Source: Bacillus mesophilus | GTDB taxonomy: Bacteria > Bacillota > Bacilli > Bacillales > SA4 | Assembly (NCBI RefSeq): GCF_011008845.1 | Contig: NZ_JAAIWM010000002.1 | Location: forward strand, 62,001-126,000 | DNA: 64,000 nucleotides | Direction of reading: 5' to 3' | Part shown: positions 1 through 9,385 of the stretch, piece by piece | How the letters are laid out: every line of letters starts with the position of its first letter | Numbering within the stretch: position 1 is the first letter of the stretch | Notes under the pieces: generated by a model | The model's input: only the letters and a program-made list of their open reading frames with translations | The model's database searches: none | What the model was told of the DNA's origin: nothing | Program-made: the position numbers and the translations under genes

Positions 1-257
1 TGATCCTCAATTTTCATAAATCCCTTTTGCAGAAGCTTGCGAAATAAATCTGCACATTGATTAACAGGTAATGTCATTTTACTAGCTATTTCATGTGGAG
101 TAGGAAATGTATTGCCACTTTCTATATATGAATGAACATGGATAATTAAAATAAATTCACTTTCATTTAACCCTAATTTTGAATAGTTATTTAGTAAAAG
201 CTTTGGAATCGCTATACTCCCCTGCTCAAACCATTCAATCATTTTTTCCTTCTTCAA
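1..257 (-). CDS. dnaD: DnaD replication initiation protein, N-terminal part
   Basis: Partial gene running off the left edge; about 85 N-terminal residues are present. The frame reads LKKEKMIEWFEQG, then PKLLLNNYSKLGLNE and FPTPHEIASKM, matching the winged-helix domain of DnaD, which helps load the replicative helicase at the origin and at restarted forks in Bacillus. The start chosen is TTG at 257, because GGGGTGG sits about 5 nt upstream; an in-frame ATG at 242 is the alternative. It lies downstream of asnS, the order I remember from B. subtilis (asnS-dnaD-nth), but a terminator-like hairpin separates the two here, so some independent expression is likely. The DnaD C-terminal domain is outside the window. 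Confidence 0.85.
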   Translation of the reverse strand, partial: MKKEKMIEWFEQGSIAIPKLLLNNYSKLGLNESEFILIIHVHSYIESGNTFPTPHEIASKMTLPVNQCADLFRKLLQKGFMKIED

Positions 258-357
258 ATAACCACCCCATCTAATCAAACCATCAGTAGTAAGTATATCA
301 TGAAAGGCTCATCTTACATGATAGAAAAACTTGGCTATCCTCTACTTCGCTTAACAA

Positions 358-384
358 AATAAAGAGCCCCAATCGGAGCTCCAA
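358..384 (-). terminator. Terminator-like hairpin after asnS
   Basis: On the minus strand GAGCTCC and GGGGCTC form a 7-bp stem (one G-T pair) around a 4-nt loop, followed by a T-rich TTTATTTTG tail. It starts a few bases after the asnS stop. The tail is interrupted, so termination may be partial and leave read-through into dnaD. Confidence 0.6.
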
Positions 385-388
385 CAAA

Positions 389-1681
389 TTAAGGATATAA
401 ACGGTTTAATAGTCTTGGGAATGGGATCGTTTCACGGACATGGTCAGCTCCACTAATCCAGGCAACAGTTCTTTCTAATCCAAGTCCGAAACCGGAGTGT
501 GGTACAGAACCATATTGTCGAAGTTGTAGGTACCATTTATAAGCCCCATCAAGCAGGCCATGCTCTTCTAGTCTTTGTTTTAATAGGTCGTGATCATGAA
601 CACGCTCAGAGCCACCAATGATCTCTCCGTAGCCTTCTGGTGCAATCATATCAGCACACAGAACAACATCTTCTCTTGTTGGATGAGGCTGCATATAAAA
701 CGGCTTTAGAGAGGTAGGATAATGTGTGATAAATACAGGCTTCTCATAGCTCTCTGCTATTGCTGTTTCATGAGGAGCTCCAAAATCATCGCCCCACTCA
801 ATGTCGGTAAATCCTTTATTCTTTAAGAACTCAATCGCTTCATCATAAGAAATTCTTGGGAAAGGAGCTGTGATCTTTTCTAGTTTTGTTACATCTCTTT
901 CAAGCACACCTAGCTCTAGCTTACAGTTCTTTAGAACGGATTGAACAATAAACGATACATACTCTTCCTGCACTTTTAAGCTGTCTTCAAATTCATAGAA
1001 TGCCATCTCAGGCTCAATCATCCAAAACTCAATCAGATGTCGTCTTGTTTTAGACTTTTCCGCTCGAAACGTAGGGCCGAATGAAAATACCTTTCCTAAC
1101 GCCATCGCTGCAGCTTCCATATAGAGTTGTCCACTTTGTGAGAGGAATGCATCCTCATCGAAATACTTTGTTTGGAATAATTCTGTCGTACCCTCAGGAG
1201 CACTTCCCGTTAGGATTGGCGGATCTACCTTAACAAACCCATTTTCATTAAAGAACTCATATGTTGCACGGATCACTTCATTCCTAATTTTCATGATAGA
1301 GTGTTGTTTTTTAGAGCGAATCCATAAATGACGGTGATCCATTAAAAACTCAACGCCATGTTCCTTAGGAGTGATTGGATAATCAACTGCCTCTTGAATG
1401 ACTTCAATGTTTTGAACACCTAACTCATATCCAAAAGGAGAACGCTCGTCTACACGAATTTCACCTGTTACATAAATTGAACTTTCCTGTGTAATTGACT
1501 TCGCTGCTTCAAATACCTTTTCATCCACTTCGCTTATAACTACGACACCTTGCATAAAGCCAGTACCGTCTCTAAGCTGTAAGAAAGCGATTTTCCCGCT
1601 AGAGCGCTTATTAGAAAGCCATGCTCCGATTGTTACAACTTGTCCTACATATTTTCCTACTTCAGCTATTGTTGTTTTCAC
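389..1681 (-). CDS. asnS: Asparagine--tRNA ligase
   Basis: Charges tRNA(Asn) with asparagine in the cytoplasm. The 430-aa length is normal for a bacterial AsnRS. An OB-fold anticodon-binding domain (about residues 1-100, [20 protein letters not shown]) precedes the class II catalytic core. Class II motifs are visible: motif 2 around [21 protein letters not shown] and motif 3 as [12 protein letters not shown] near the C-terminus. Start is GTG at 1681, with GGAGG 9 nt upstream. It follows aspB in the same direction, but a 315-bp repeat element separates them and two overlapping sigma-A-type promoters lie just upstream, so asnS probably has its own transcription. No T-box leader is visible. Confidence 0.97.
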   Translation of the reverse strand: MKTTIAEVGKYVGQVVTIGAWLSNKRSSGKIAFLQLRDGTGFMQGVVVISEVDEKVFEAAKSITQESSIYVTGEIRVDERSPFGYELGVQNIEVIQEAVDYPITPKEHGVEFLMDHRHLWIRSKKQHSIMKIRNEVIRATYEFFNENGFVKVDPPILTGSAPEGTTELFQTKYFDEDAFLSQSGQLYMEAAAMALGKVFSFGPTFRAEKSKTRRHLIEFWMIEPEMAFYEFEDSLKVQEEYVSFIVQSVLKNCKLELGVLERDVTKLEKITAPFPRISYDEAIEFLKNKGFTDIEWGDDFGAPHETAIAESYEKPVFITHYPTSLKPFYMQPHPTREDVVLCADMIAPEGYGEIIGGSERVHDHDLLKQRLEEHGLLDGAYKWYLQLRQYGSVPHSGFGLGLERTVAWISGADHVRETIPFPRLLNRLYP

Positions 1682-1720
1682 TTAAAATTTCCTCCTAAAG
1701 CTGTGACCATTAAATTATGT

Positions 1721-1760
1721 ATTATAGTTCATTATAGTATAACAGCAACGCTATTCACAA
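1721..1760 (-). promoter_or_regulatory. Two overlapping sigma-A-type promoters for asnS
   Basis: On the minus strand TTGTGA (1755-1760), an 18-nt spacer and TATAAT (1731-1736) form one promoter. TTGCTG (1743-1748), a 16-nt spacer and a second TATAAT (1721-1726) form another. Both lie 40-80 nt before the asnS start, between the gene and repeat copy A. Consensus match only. Confidence 0.6.
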
Positions 1761-1788
1761 CTGCATCGATACTTTCTTTGGAATACCA

Positions 1789-2103
1789 ATAAGAAAAGCG
1801 CAAGCGCCCTGTTTAGCCCCGACAAGCAAATGTTCCTTCGAGAATAAAAGGGTGGCTTTTCCCTTTTATTCTCGAAGGGTTATCCCGGTCTAACTGGCGC
1901 TAACTAAAGGAATATAAAAAATTAGTTGCAATTAAAGCGCCAGTAAGACCCCGATTGGTTCAACTAACCATCAGAAAATCACTGATGGAAGTTTCACTGT
2001 ATCTGACCTAGGAAAAAGTGTACTTCCTTTTTCCCTCGAGGTAGGATGAAATTGCAAAGATCATCGCAATTTCATCTTAGCTGGGCGCTGGAGCTAGACA
2101 TAG
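1789..2103 (+). repeat. Family 1 modular palindromic repeat, copy A
   Basis: Longest copy of the family. AGCGCCC near 1803 pairs with GGGCGCT near 2083, closing the element. Inside are the marker GACAAGCAAATGTTCC (1820-1835); an 18-bp hairpin whose arms contain TTCGAGAATAAAAGGG and its exact complement (1834-1880); a module unique to this copy (about 1883-2003) with arms ACTGGCGCT/AGCGCCAGT, GGTT/AACC and CATCA/TGATG; and two hairpins shared with copy E, GGAAAAAG with its complement and GATGAAATTGC/GCAATTTCATC (2010-2076). It fills the aspB-asnS gap and contains no credible gene. Confidence 0.85.
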
Positions 2104-2152
2104 ACTCCAATCGAAAAACTTATGCTTTCTTATCTTTAGAAAAAGAACCCAA

Positions 2153-3340
2153 TTAGCCCTTAATCTTCTCAGTCATAAAGCTATGCATACGTTCTACTGC
2201 CTTTTCAAGTTGTTCTAGAGAAGTCGCATAGGATAGGCGAATATTCTCGTCTGCTCCAAAGCCTGACCCAGGCACAACCGCTACTTTTTTCTCTTCTAAT
2301 AATCCTGTTACCCAATCATCAACCGATGCATATCCACTCATTTCTACTGCCTTTGATACGTTCGGAAACAAGTAAAAAGCACCTTGTGGTTTAATACAAG
2401 TAAAGCCTGGAATTTGAATGAGCTTATCATAGATAATTGTCAGTCGCTCTTCAAATGCCTTTCTCATCGTTTCTAGTGTATCCTGCGAGCCTTGATATGC
2501 TGCGATGGATGCATATTGAGCGATGGAAGTTGGATTTGAAGTACTATGACTAGCTAGGTTTGTCATCGCTGTAATAATTGCTTTGTTTCCTAAAGCATAA
2601 CCGATTCTCCAACCCGTCATAGAATGAGATTTTGATACTCCATTAATAATAATGGTTTGTGCTCGTAATTCAGGTGAAAGTTGAGCGATTGAAATATGGC
2701 TGCTTTCACCATAAGTCAGTTTTTCATATATTTCATCCGAGATGATTAAGATATCATGCTCTAAACATACCTCACCAATCTTCTCAAGCTCATCTGCACT
2801 ATAGATCATCCCAGTAGGATTGCTCGGAGAATTAATCACGATTGCCTTTGTTCGCTTTGTAGCCGCTTCTTTTATTTGTTCTGGTGTAATTTTATAAGAA
2901 TTTGATTCTAATCCTTCAATATAAACCGGCGTACCTTCTGCAAGCTTTACCTGTTCAGGATAACTTACCCAATAAGGAGTTGGGATGATTACCTCGTCAC
3001 CGGGATTAAGGATTACTTGGAACAAGGTGTAAAGAGCATGCTTAGCTCCAGAACATACAATAATCTCAGATGCTTGGTAGGCTAAGCCTTGGTCCCGTTG
3101 AAGTTTATTGATAATTTCTTGTTTTAATGCTGGCAATCCACCAGTTGGTGTATACTTTGTGTGACCTTCATTCATTGCTTTAGCAGCAGCCTGAAGAATA
3201 TGTTCAGGTGTATTAAAATCTGGTTCACCTGCACCTAAACCAATTACGTCATGTCCTTGAGCTTTTAACTCTTGAGCTTTTGCCGTAATAGCTAGTGTTG
3301 AGGACGGTGTTAGTGCAGCAACTCTGTTTGCTAATTCCAT
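2153..3340 (-). CDS. aspB: Pyridoxal-phosphate aspartate aminotransferase
   Basis: Class I aminotransferase interconverting aspartate plus 2-oxoglutarate with oxaloacetate plus glutamate. The 395-aa length is typical of the Bacillus AspB (AAT-I gamma) group. Visible are SPSNPTG (substrate and cofactor contact), ISDEIYEKLTYG with the PLP-contacting Asp and Tyr, NGVSKSHSMTGWRIGY with the Schiff-base lysine, and C-terminal ENIRLSYA with the carboxylate-binding arginine. An AGGGGGAA ribosome site precedes the ATG. It lies 14 bp after ypmB and probably forms one transcript with ypmA-ypmB. Aspartate from this enzyme serves asparagine, pantothenate (panD) and lysine (dapB) synthesis, also encoded nearby. 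Confidence 0.95.
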   Translation of the reverse strand: MELANRVAALTPSSTLAITAKAQELKAQGHDVIGLGAGEPDFNTPEHILQAAAKAMNEGHTKYTPTGGLPALKQEIINKLQRDQGLAYQASEIIVCSGAKHALYTLFQVILNPGDEVIIPTPYWVSYPEQVKLAEGTPVYIEGLESNSYKITPEQIKEAATKRTKAIVINSPSNPTGMIYSADELEKIGEVCLEHDILIISDEIYEKLTYGESSHISIAQLSPELRAQTIIINGVSKSHSMTGWRIGYALGNKAIITAMTNLASHSTSNPTSIAQYASIAAYQGSQDTLETMRKAFEERLTIIYDKLIQIPGFTCIKPQGAFYLFPNVSKAVEMSGYASVDDWVTGLLEEKKVAVVPGSGFGADENIRLSYATSLEQLEKAVERMHSFMTEKIKG

Positions 3341-3354
3341 CTACGTTCTTCCCC

Positions 3355-3825
3355 CTAAAGTGTGTATCTTTTAATAAATTCGCCATCCTTAAAGGTTACA
3401 TAGTAATAAGAGTAGCGATTTTTTTGATCTAAATATATAATTTCCCAAATGGGAACATCTTGTTCAATCCCTAAATTCACTGATTTTATAGATAACGGAT
3501 TTCTTTCCTCGGTGAGCAATTGAACGGCCTCATCAGCACTTATTCCTTTAGTAGGGTCTACAACAATGATTTCACCTTTACCGTTTGTAGGAACACAGTG
3601 GATTTGGCTCTCTCCATCTACTTCTCCATATAATATGGCGTAGGATTGATTTCCGTTATAAAAACTTATATTGTTAACTTCAAGGTCAGGTTCTTTCTCT
3701 TTGGCGATTTGTATGGCTTCCTCGCCTTGTTGAGTTCGATACTGATTGGCAGAGCGGTATGTATCTATACTTGTCCAACCTACAATAATAAGCAGGACTA
3801 TGATTAAGGCAATCCATTTCTTCAT
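3355..3825 (-). CDS. ypmB: YpmB: membrane-anchored PepSY-like protein
   Basis: 156 aa with a single N-terminal hydrophobic segment (about residues 4-20, WIALIIVLLIIVGW) and an outside domain of the DUF5590/PepSY type, with YAILYGEVDGESQIHCVP and a YYYVTFKDGEFIKRYTL ending. It matches B. subtilis YpmB by position and pattern. PepSY domains are often linked to inhibition of proteases or to the cell wall, but no function is established that I can name. The gene sits 11 bp after ypmA and 14 bp before aspB, indicating co-transcription. It has no catalytic motif. Confidence 0.85.
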   Translation of the reverse strand: MKKWIALIIVLLIIVGWTSIDTYRSANQYRTQQGEEAIQIAKEKEPDLEVNNISFYNGNQSYAILYGEVDGESQIHCVPTNGKGEIIVVDPTKGISADEAVQLLTEERNPLSIKSVNLGIEQDVPIWEIIYLDQKNRYSYYYVTFKDGEFIKRYTL

Positions 3826-3836
3826 CTATATACCTC

Positions 3837-4007
3837 TTATGTTCTATAGATTGTGAACACTGCGGTATCCTGGTCTTTTTCATCTAATGCTAAACCAAAC
3901 ATTAAATCTTGTTTCTTTAAAGTACGATTTAGGCTATCAACGATTTTATATAGATCTTGAGAATGCTTAATCCGGACTGTTGTCAATATTTCAATCTTAC
4001 TTTCCAT
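3837..4007 (-). CDS. ypmA: YpmA, conserved 56-aa protein (DUF4264 type)
   Basis: Short gene. The frame starts MESKIEILTTVRIKHS and ends KDQDTAVFTIYRT, nearly identical to B. subtilis YpmA as I remember it. GGAGGAAAT lies just upstream of the ATG at 4007, and ypmB begins 11 bp after the stop, so it is probably the first gene of ypmA-ypmB-aspB. It has no membrane segment or catalytic motif; the function is unknown. A TATAAT box at 4104-4109 (minus strand) is a candidate -10, but its -35 is poor. Confidence 0.9.
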   Translation of the reverse strand: MESKIEILTTVRIKHSQDLYKIVDSLNRTLKKQDLMFGLALDEKDQDTAVFTIYRT

Positions 4008-4237
4008 TTTATTTCCTCCGATATCACAAATTTTGCATGTTATATGTAAGCCATAAAAGGCAACAATAATATTACAACAAATTAAGTATTGTTGCTACTC
4101 ACTATTATAACAGTTTACCTCAGAAGTAAAATGGTTCGATACCACTTTTCATAATAAAAAATTTCTTCTACCCACACTTACAACCTGTTGCTTTGGCACC
4201 AGGTCTTTTTTTGTTAAGTTATGCTAAGACCTTTAGA

Positions 4238-4280
4238 TAAAAGTCAGATCCTTCCCATAATTGAGAAGGATCTAGTTTTT
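4238..4280 (-). terminator. Terminator after the 278-aa exported protein gene
   Basis: AGATCCTTC (4246-4254) and GAAGGATCT (4265-4273) form a perfect 9-bp stem right after the stop at 4282. T-rich tails occur on both sides, so it could act in both directions. The rest of the 4008-4281 gap holds further hairpins (AGGTCTT/AAGACCT at about 4200-4233) and a candidate ypmA promoter, but no gene. Confidence 0.7.
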
Positions 4281-4281
4281 A

Positions 4282-5118
4282 TCAAAGCGAATTCATGCTC
4301 TCGATCGTTAATGTAATTACCTCGTAGTTTTCCTTTGAGCATCGAATTGTGATATTTCCAAATTGCTTTGTATAATAAATATCAATCCACGTATTCTGTA
4401 GTCGCTCTAGGACATCAGCACTTGGGTAAAGGTTCTGCTTATTAAAAATAATCGCTATTTGCGGGTCTACAGCTTCTAATAGTGCTTGCGATGTTCCGTT
4501 GTTACTTGCAAATTCCGCCACTTTAAGGATATTTACGTCTTTTAATGCATATTCCTTCATAAGCTTTTCTTCTTCAGCCTTACTAGCAACCGCCATAAAT
4601 AAAAATCGATGCTCACCATACTTTAGGGAAAGATTCATGGATTTTTCTTCATCTAAAACCTGTAGAACATTCACCATTATTTCTGGAAACAATTGTTTCT
4701 CTCCGATTCCCCATTTCTCTATTGAAGGGACTTGTAGAGGCAAATCCTCCTTATCTACCGTAGAGGGGACAACAAGCTTTTGTACGGAAAATTCCTTGGT
4801 TAACCACTCAAGATTGCCTTCGTAGTCTGGTCCAAGCTTGGTAAGAATGATCTTTTGAATCGAACTGACTCCATATAAGTCTAAGGTTTTCTTTAAATGT
4901 TCTTTTGAATTCTGATTTCCTGTATTGATGAGGATGGCTTCGCCTTTGTCATTTTGGATAATGGTTGCCTCACCGTCCGGTAGATTGACAAATGTAAATG
5001 CAACTTCATCACCCATTAGTTTCAAGTCAACTTTCTCTATCTTTGTCGGTACTTCCTGATCCTCTTGAAATCCTGCTAACACTAAAACGACACAAAATAG
5101 CCAAAGGACTCTTTTCAT
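4282..5118 (-). CDS. Exported metallo-beta-lactamase-fold protein, metal ligands lost
   Basis: 278 aa with an N-terminal export signal (MKRVLWLFCVVLVLAGF). The sequence would read as a lipobox if the F after LAG were Cys. Two motifs follow the ComEC-like beta-lactamase pattern: GEAILINTGN, matching the usual (L)IDTG strand, and KIILTKLGPDYEGNLEWL, where active members have THxDxDHxGG. The histidines of that signature are absent (K, L and Y stand in their places), so metal hydrolysis looks impossible; a binding or structural role is more likely. It sits between dinG and ypmA, followed by its own terminator. I do not recognise a named orthologue, and the fold assignment is inferred from pattern only. 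Confidence 0.6.
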   Translation of the reverse strand: MKRVLWLFCVVLVLAGFQEDQEVPTKIEKVDLKLMGDEVAFTFVNLPDGEATIIQNDKGEAILINTGNQNSKEHLKKTLDLYGVSSIQKIILTKLGPDYEGNLEWLTKEFSVQKLVVPSTVDKEDLPLQVPSIEKWGIGEKQLFPEIMVNVLQVLDEEKSMNLSLKYGEHRFLFMAVASKAEEEKLMKEYALKDVNILKVAEFASNNGTSQALLEAVDPQIAIIFNKQNLYPSADVLERLQNTWIDIYYTKQFGNITIRCSKENYEVITLTIESMNSL

Positions 5119-5196
5119 GATAATCCCTCCAAAAAGGTCTAGGATTAGAATGTGTTATATATCCAATTTTTATGAGGCACAATTATTTTTGTTACA

Positions 5197-7989
5197 TTAA
5201 AGCCATCTTTTAACATCTTCAAGTAGTGTTGGTAAATTCCCTCTTTTTATAGATAAATCCGGCAGAGACTGTAAAAAGGCCTTACCATACCAGGTAGTGA
5301 TTATTCTTTTGTCAAATACAAAAACTACACCTTTATCAGACTTTGTTCTAATTAATCGCCCAAATCCTTGCTTAAAACGAAGTACTGCTTGTGGTAGTGA
5401 TAACTCATTGAAGGAATTACTTCCATCTATTTCAAGTTGTTTAGCTTTTGCTTCGAATAAAGGCTGACTGGGCGGGGTGAAAGGCAATCTAACTATGACT
5501 AAACAGGATAAGGTATCACCTGGAAAATCCACCCCTTCCCAGAAGCTACTTGTTCCGAACAATACCGCATGTTCACTCTGCATAAAGGTTTTTGTGATTT
5601 TTGCTCTTCCTCCACTACTTATCCCTTGCCCAATTAAGGTGATCCCATCTAGTTCAAACTGGTCCTTTACCTGATTGAATGTTTTCCTTAACATATCGTA
5701 AGAGGTGAAAAGAACAAGCATTCTCCCGTGTGTAACCTTTGCAATAGCAGCAATATGAGTGGCAATTGCAAACGTATATTCTTCATTAGTAACTGCCTTA
5801 ACCGATGGTAAGTCCGTAGGGATCAGAACCTTTGCTTTACTTGCAAAATCAAAAGGAGAAGGTATCGCAGCACAGATAGGTTGAAAATCTGTTAAACCTA
5901 ACCTTCCAATCATATAGGAAAATGATTGCTGTACACTTAACGTAGCAGAGGTAAAAACCACACTATTTTTTCTGGTAAGTAGCGTGTCTGCAAGGATTTC
6001 ACTAGTGTCAAATGGCTGAAGAAATAAGGCTGTTGAATTTATTGCACCTTTTTCATCGATTTCCATCCAAGTTACATATCGATCATGATCTGATAAAAAT
6101 AAACTGATTAGACTTTGGTTCCATTCCTTCATACGATCTCTTATCTGGTTAAAGTCAGTTGTTATCACTGAGAGCTTACTATTCTTTTCGATTCGGCCAT
6201 CTAATTCGGATACTATTGAATCCATTATTAGTAACGCTTCCGAAATAATAAATCGGATTCGATTTACACATTCTATAATTCCGTTCCACTTATGTCCCTC
6301 TTGTTTGGACGCTTCGTATTTAAATGTTAGGCGACTACCTTCCTGGTAATCATTTTTCGCGTTCGAAAGAGCGTATGAACGTAACATTCTAAACAAATCA
6401 TCGAGCTCAGACTTTAAAGAGATTACTTTCATATCAAGAGAATGTAGAACTGATGAAATTTGTCTCTTTAACAATCTATTTAGATCTCTTACGATACCAC
6501 CTTCCTGCAAACTTCCTAACCTACTTAATGTATAGTTTGCAGAAACATAATCAAGCTGTCTTCCTAGGTATTCCCCAACAATATCAACAAATTGATGCGC
6601 TTCATCAATGATCATTTCATTATAAAGTGGAATAAATTCTTCCTCTAACAGATCCTTACATAATATTGAGTGGTTAGTAATGATAAGATCGGCAAGTTGT
6701 GCACGCTTTTTCATTTGCTGATAAAAGCATCTTGAATGCCATCTACTTGAAACCTGCTCATTTACCGGATAGTCCGTAGAGAGTCTTTCCCATAGGAACT
6801 GACCACCTGAAGGTAGATTAATTTCCTCTATATCACCAGTTTCTGTTTCAGTCAACCAAATCAGGATTTTTGCTTTAGTTAAGATGCTATCGTAATTGTC
6901 ATCAGCTTCCTTTAGTAACTGCTCAAACCTAAATAGACTTAAATAATGAGATCTCCCTTTCAACACTACCGCCGTTACAGGCGTATCTAAGATCTTATTG
7001 ATTATTGGTAAATCACGTTGTAGGATTTGATGCTGCAGCTGTATGGTATGTGTACTTACAACGACTGGGCATTCTTTTGTTACACTATGTACTGCTGCAG
7101 GTAATAAATAGGCTAACGTTTTGCCTAATCCTGCTCCAGCTTCAATGATCGCATGCTCTCGACCATGAAAGGCCTTTTGAACAAGATCCATCATTTCTAA
7201 CTGACCTTCTCTTACTTCACCATCCTGAAATAGCTCCTGTGCATTAACTTTTGATACGAAAGATTGGCGAATAAATGGATAGGATAATTGTCTATGCTTA
7301 CCATCTCGAACATCGAGTTCCTTTAGTTTCCGTAAAGCAATCCCATTTATAATCTCAAACTGTTCATCATAGTCCTGTTCTTTCTCCTTAGAAACAAGTA
7401 GTTCTTCTAAAAGATCTTGCAAATCACTTGTAAAGCTAGCTGCAAGATCAATTAGTTTCTTAATCGTTACTAGTGGTAATGTACCAAGTTTCTGTAAGAG
7501 CTTATGCAGCAATAAAGCTGTTACTTCTGCATCACTGTCTGCTTGATGAGGACGGTCATGTTGGATAGAAAACTGCTCTGCAAGACCACCTAATCTATAG
7601 CTACTTAAGCTCGGATAAAGAAAGCGCGTCATTTCAACCGTATCAAGAACAGGACCTAAAAAAGGTTCATATCCAGCTAGCTTTAACTCTTCCTGTAAAA
7701 AGGTCAAATCAAAGATTACATTATGAGCGACAAAATAAGAATCCTCCAATAGGTTTAAAATAATAGGCGCAACTTCTTCAAAATAAGGAGCATTCCTGAC
7801 CATTCCATCATTAATTCCTGTCAGTTGCTCAATAAAAGGAGAAATTGCTTGAGACGGATTAAGAAAAGTTGAGTAGTTATACACAATCTCTTCCTTTTCA
7901 TATACTACCGCCGCAAACTGTATAATTTTATCTCCCTTTTTGGGGGAGTTTCCAGTTGTTTCTAAATCAATTACAACGAATCGACTCAC
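5197..7989 (-). CDS. dinG: DinG-family helicase with N-terminal 3'-5' exonuclease domain
   Basis: 930 aa. Residues about 1-180 form a DnaQ-like DEDD exonuclease (FVVIDLETTGNSPKKGDKI, later FVAHNVIFDLTFL and HQADSDAEVT). The rest is an XPD/DinG superfamily 2 helicase: Walker A in IIEAGAGLGKTLAYL, the DEAH box in MIIDEAHQFVD, SATLSV, GTSSFWEGVDFPGD and the C-terminal QGFGRLIRTKSD motif VI. Only one cysteine lies in the segment where E. coli DinG carries an iron-sulfur cluster, as expected for Bacillus-type DinG; in this lineage the enzyme is reported to act mainly as a nuclease. It lies upstream of the exported protein and the ypmA-aspB genes, with a 78-bp gap. Confidence 0.93.
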   Translation of the reverse strand: MSRFVVIDLETTGNSPKKGDKIIQFAAVVYEKEEIVYNYSTFLNPSQAISPFIEQLTGINDGMVRNAPYFEEVAPIILNLLEDSYFVAHNVIFDLTFLQEELKLAGYEPFLGPVLDTVEMTRFLYPSLSSYRLGGLAEQFSIQHDRPHQADSDAEVTALLLHKLLQKLGTLPLVTIKKLIDLAASFTSDLQDLLEELLVSKEKEQDYDEQFEIINGIALRKLKELDVRDGKHRQLSYPFIRQSFVSKVNAQELFQDGEVREGQLEMMDLVQKAFHGREHAIIEAGAGLGKTLAYLLPAAVHSVTKECPVVVSTHTIQLQHQILQRDLPIINKILDTPVTAVVLKGRSHYLSLFRFEQLLKEADDNYDSILTKAKILIWLTETETGDIEEINLPSGGQFLWERLSTDYPVNEQVSSRWHSRCFYQQMKKRAQLADLIITNHSILCKDLLEEEFIPLYNEMIIDEAHQFVDIVGEYLGRQLDYVSANYTLSRLGSLQEGGIVRDLNRLLKRQISSVLHSLDMKVISLKSELDDLFRMLRSYALSNAKNDYQEGSRLTFKYEASKQEGHKWNGIIECVNRIRFIISEALLIMDSIVSELDGRIEKNSKLSVITTDFNQIRDRMKEWNQSLISLFLSDHDRYVTWMEIDEKGAINSTALFLQPFDTSEILADTLLTRKNSVVFTSATLSVQQSFSYMIGRLGLTDFQPICAAIPSPFDFASKAKVLIPTDLPSVKAVTNEEYTFAIATHIAAIAKVTHGRMLVLFTSYDMLRKTFNQVKDQFELDGITLIGQGISSGGRAKITKTFMQSEHAVLFGTSSFWEGVDFPGDTLSCLVIVRLPFTPPSQPLFEAKAKQLEIDGSNSFNELSLPQAVLRFKQGFGRLIRTKSDKGVVFVFDKRIITTWYGKAFLQSLPDLSIKRGNLPTLLEDVKRWL

Positions 7990-8093
7990 GATTTTACCAC
8001 CTCAAGTTAGGGGACACGTCCATTTACTATCTTCAAAAATAACATAATTGTGGAAAAAATACTATTAGGCAATGGATTCAAGTACCCAATAAC

Positions 8094-8122
8094 AAAAAAA
8101 TCCCTTAAAAAAGGGATTTTTA
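8094..8122 (-). terminator. Terminator of the panBCD operon
   Basis: Minus strand: an AAATCCCTT/AAGGGATTT stem followed by a run of seven T. The stem begins right at the panD stop codon, so the hairpin overlaps the last bases of the gene. Confidence 0.85.
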
Positions 8123-8503
8123 CATAACAGTTCCTGCAGGCTCTTGATGCAGTAATTGAACAATTTGATTATTCTCATCCATGATTGCAACCTTTGGATG
8201 GTGAGAGGAAACTTTTTCTTCAGGCACTAGTACATAAGAGATGATAATTACAACATCTCCCTCTTGGACAAGTCGGGCTGCTGCACCATTTAGGCAACAA
8301 ACACCACTTCCTCTTTCTCCAGATATTATATATGTCTCAAAGCGATGACCATTATTATTATTAACAATCTGAACCTTTTCATTTGCTACCATGCCAACAG
8401 CATCTAGTAGGTCTTGGTCAATTGTTATACTTCCCACATAATTTAAATTAGCTTCCGTAACACGGGCTCTATGAATTTTCCCATTCATCATAGTTCGAAA
8501 CAT
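8120..8503 (-). CDS. panD: Aspartate 1-decarboxylase (pyruvoyl enzyme)
   Basis: Makes beta-alanine from aspartate for pantothenate synthesis. The 127-aa length is normal. The proenzyme cuts itself between Gly and Ser to create the pyruvoyl group, and the site is visible as YVGSITID (about residues 22-29). [17 protein letters not shown] (about 71-87) matches the conserved region that carries active-site Asn and Ala residues. It is the last gene of panBCD, 36 bp after panC, with the operon terminator directly behind it. Confidence 0.95.
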   Translation of the reverse strand: MFRTMMNGKIHRARVTEANLNYVGSITIDQDLLDAVGMVANEKVQIVNNNNGHRFETYIISGERGSGVCCLNGAAARLVQEGDVVIIISYVLVPEEKVSSHHPKVAIMDENNQIVQLLHQEPAGTVM

Positions 8504-8539
8504 GTTATTTCCCCCTTTGCCAAATATGCGGCAAATATA

Positions 8540-9385
8540 CTAAACATCAAATGTCATATTATCAATTAGTCGAACATTTGTAAACCTTATTGCAACGGCA
8601 ATTAAAACCAGTCCCGAAATTGATGTTACCGTTTTCAGATCAGGAAACGAGTAGATCTCAATGTAATCTATTTCGGCTGATGTATGTTCCATGATATGGG
8701 TTTCCATTCTCTTCTGTATTTCTAAGGGATTTTCTTCTCCCCCTTGAATTAAACGTCCTGCAAGCTTTAACGACTGAGAAATGGCTACTGCCTCTTTTCG
8801 CTCACTCTCTGTTAGATAAACATTTCTCGAGCTTTTTGCTAGTCCATCCACTTCTCTAACGGTTTCAACTGGGACTAACTCAATTGGAAAGTTGAATTCT
8901 GTTATTAAAGAAGAAACAATTGCCACTTGCTGTGCATCTTTCATACCAAAAAATGCGTAAGTTGGTTGAACGATATTAAACAGCTTTATTAACACAGTTG
9001 CTACTCCATCAAAATGACCTGGACGTTTACTACCACACAGTATGTTTACCTTATCCTGAACGGTAACTTTAAAGGTATGTTTACTCTTATACATTTCATC
9101 AACCGTAGGATAAAACAAAAGGTCAACATTAGCCTCTGAGGCTAGCTTCTCGTCTCGCTCTATATCACGCGGATAACGATCAAAATCTTCATTTGGTCCA
9201 AACTGAAGCGGATTAACAAAAATGCTCATCACCACTAGATCAGCTTTCTCACGAGCTTTTTCCACAAGGGTCAAATGACCTTCATGTAAAAAGCCCATTG
9301 TTGGAACAAAACCAATAGTTTTTCCATCTGATTTTAGTTGCTGAATTCTTTTCTGCATCTCTTGAATACTTGTAATAATTTCCAC
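8540..9385 (-). CDS. panC: Pantothenate synthetase
   Basis: ATP-dependent condensation of pantoate with beta-alanine. 281 aa, family length. Signature segments: VPTMGFLHEGHLTLV with the HIGH-like ATP site (HEGH), FVNPLQFGPNEDFDRYPR, FFGMKDAQQVAIV and LAKSSRNVYLT with the KMSKS-like loop. The start is GTG at 9385, which overlaps the panB stop by one base (TAGTG), a translational coupling arrangement. Confidence 0.96.
   Translation of the reverse strand: MEIITSIQEMQKRIQQLKSDGKTIGFVPTMGFLHEGHLTLVEKAREKADLVVMSIFVNPLQFGPNEDFDRYPRDIERDEKLASEANVDLLFYPTVDEMYKSKHTFKVTVQDKVNILCGSKRPGHFDGVATVLIKLFNIVQPTYAFFGMKDAQQVAIVSSLITEFNFPIELVPVETVREVDGLAKSSRNVYLTESERKEAVAISQSLKLAGRLIQGGEENPLEIQKRMETHIMEHTSAEIDYIEIYSFPDLKTVTSISGLVLIAVAIRFTNVRLIDNMTFDV

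Noticed and set aside
1682-2152. Possible T-box leader for asnS
   Set aside because: No specifier loop or TGGNACCGCG-type box; the hairpins there belong to repeat copy A and promoters separate it from asnS.
3686-3883. Minus-strand frame overlapping ypmB and ypmA
   Set aside because: It shadows two well-supported genes in another frame and has no family resemblance.
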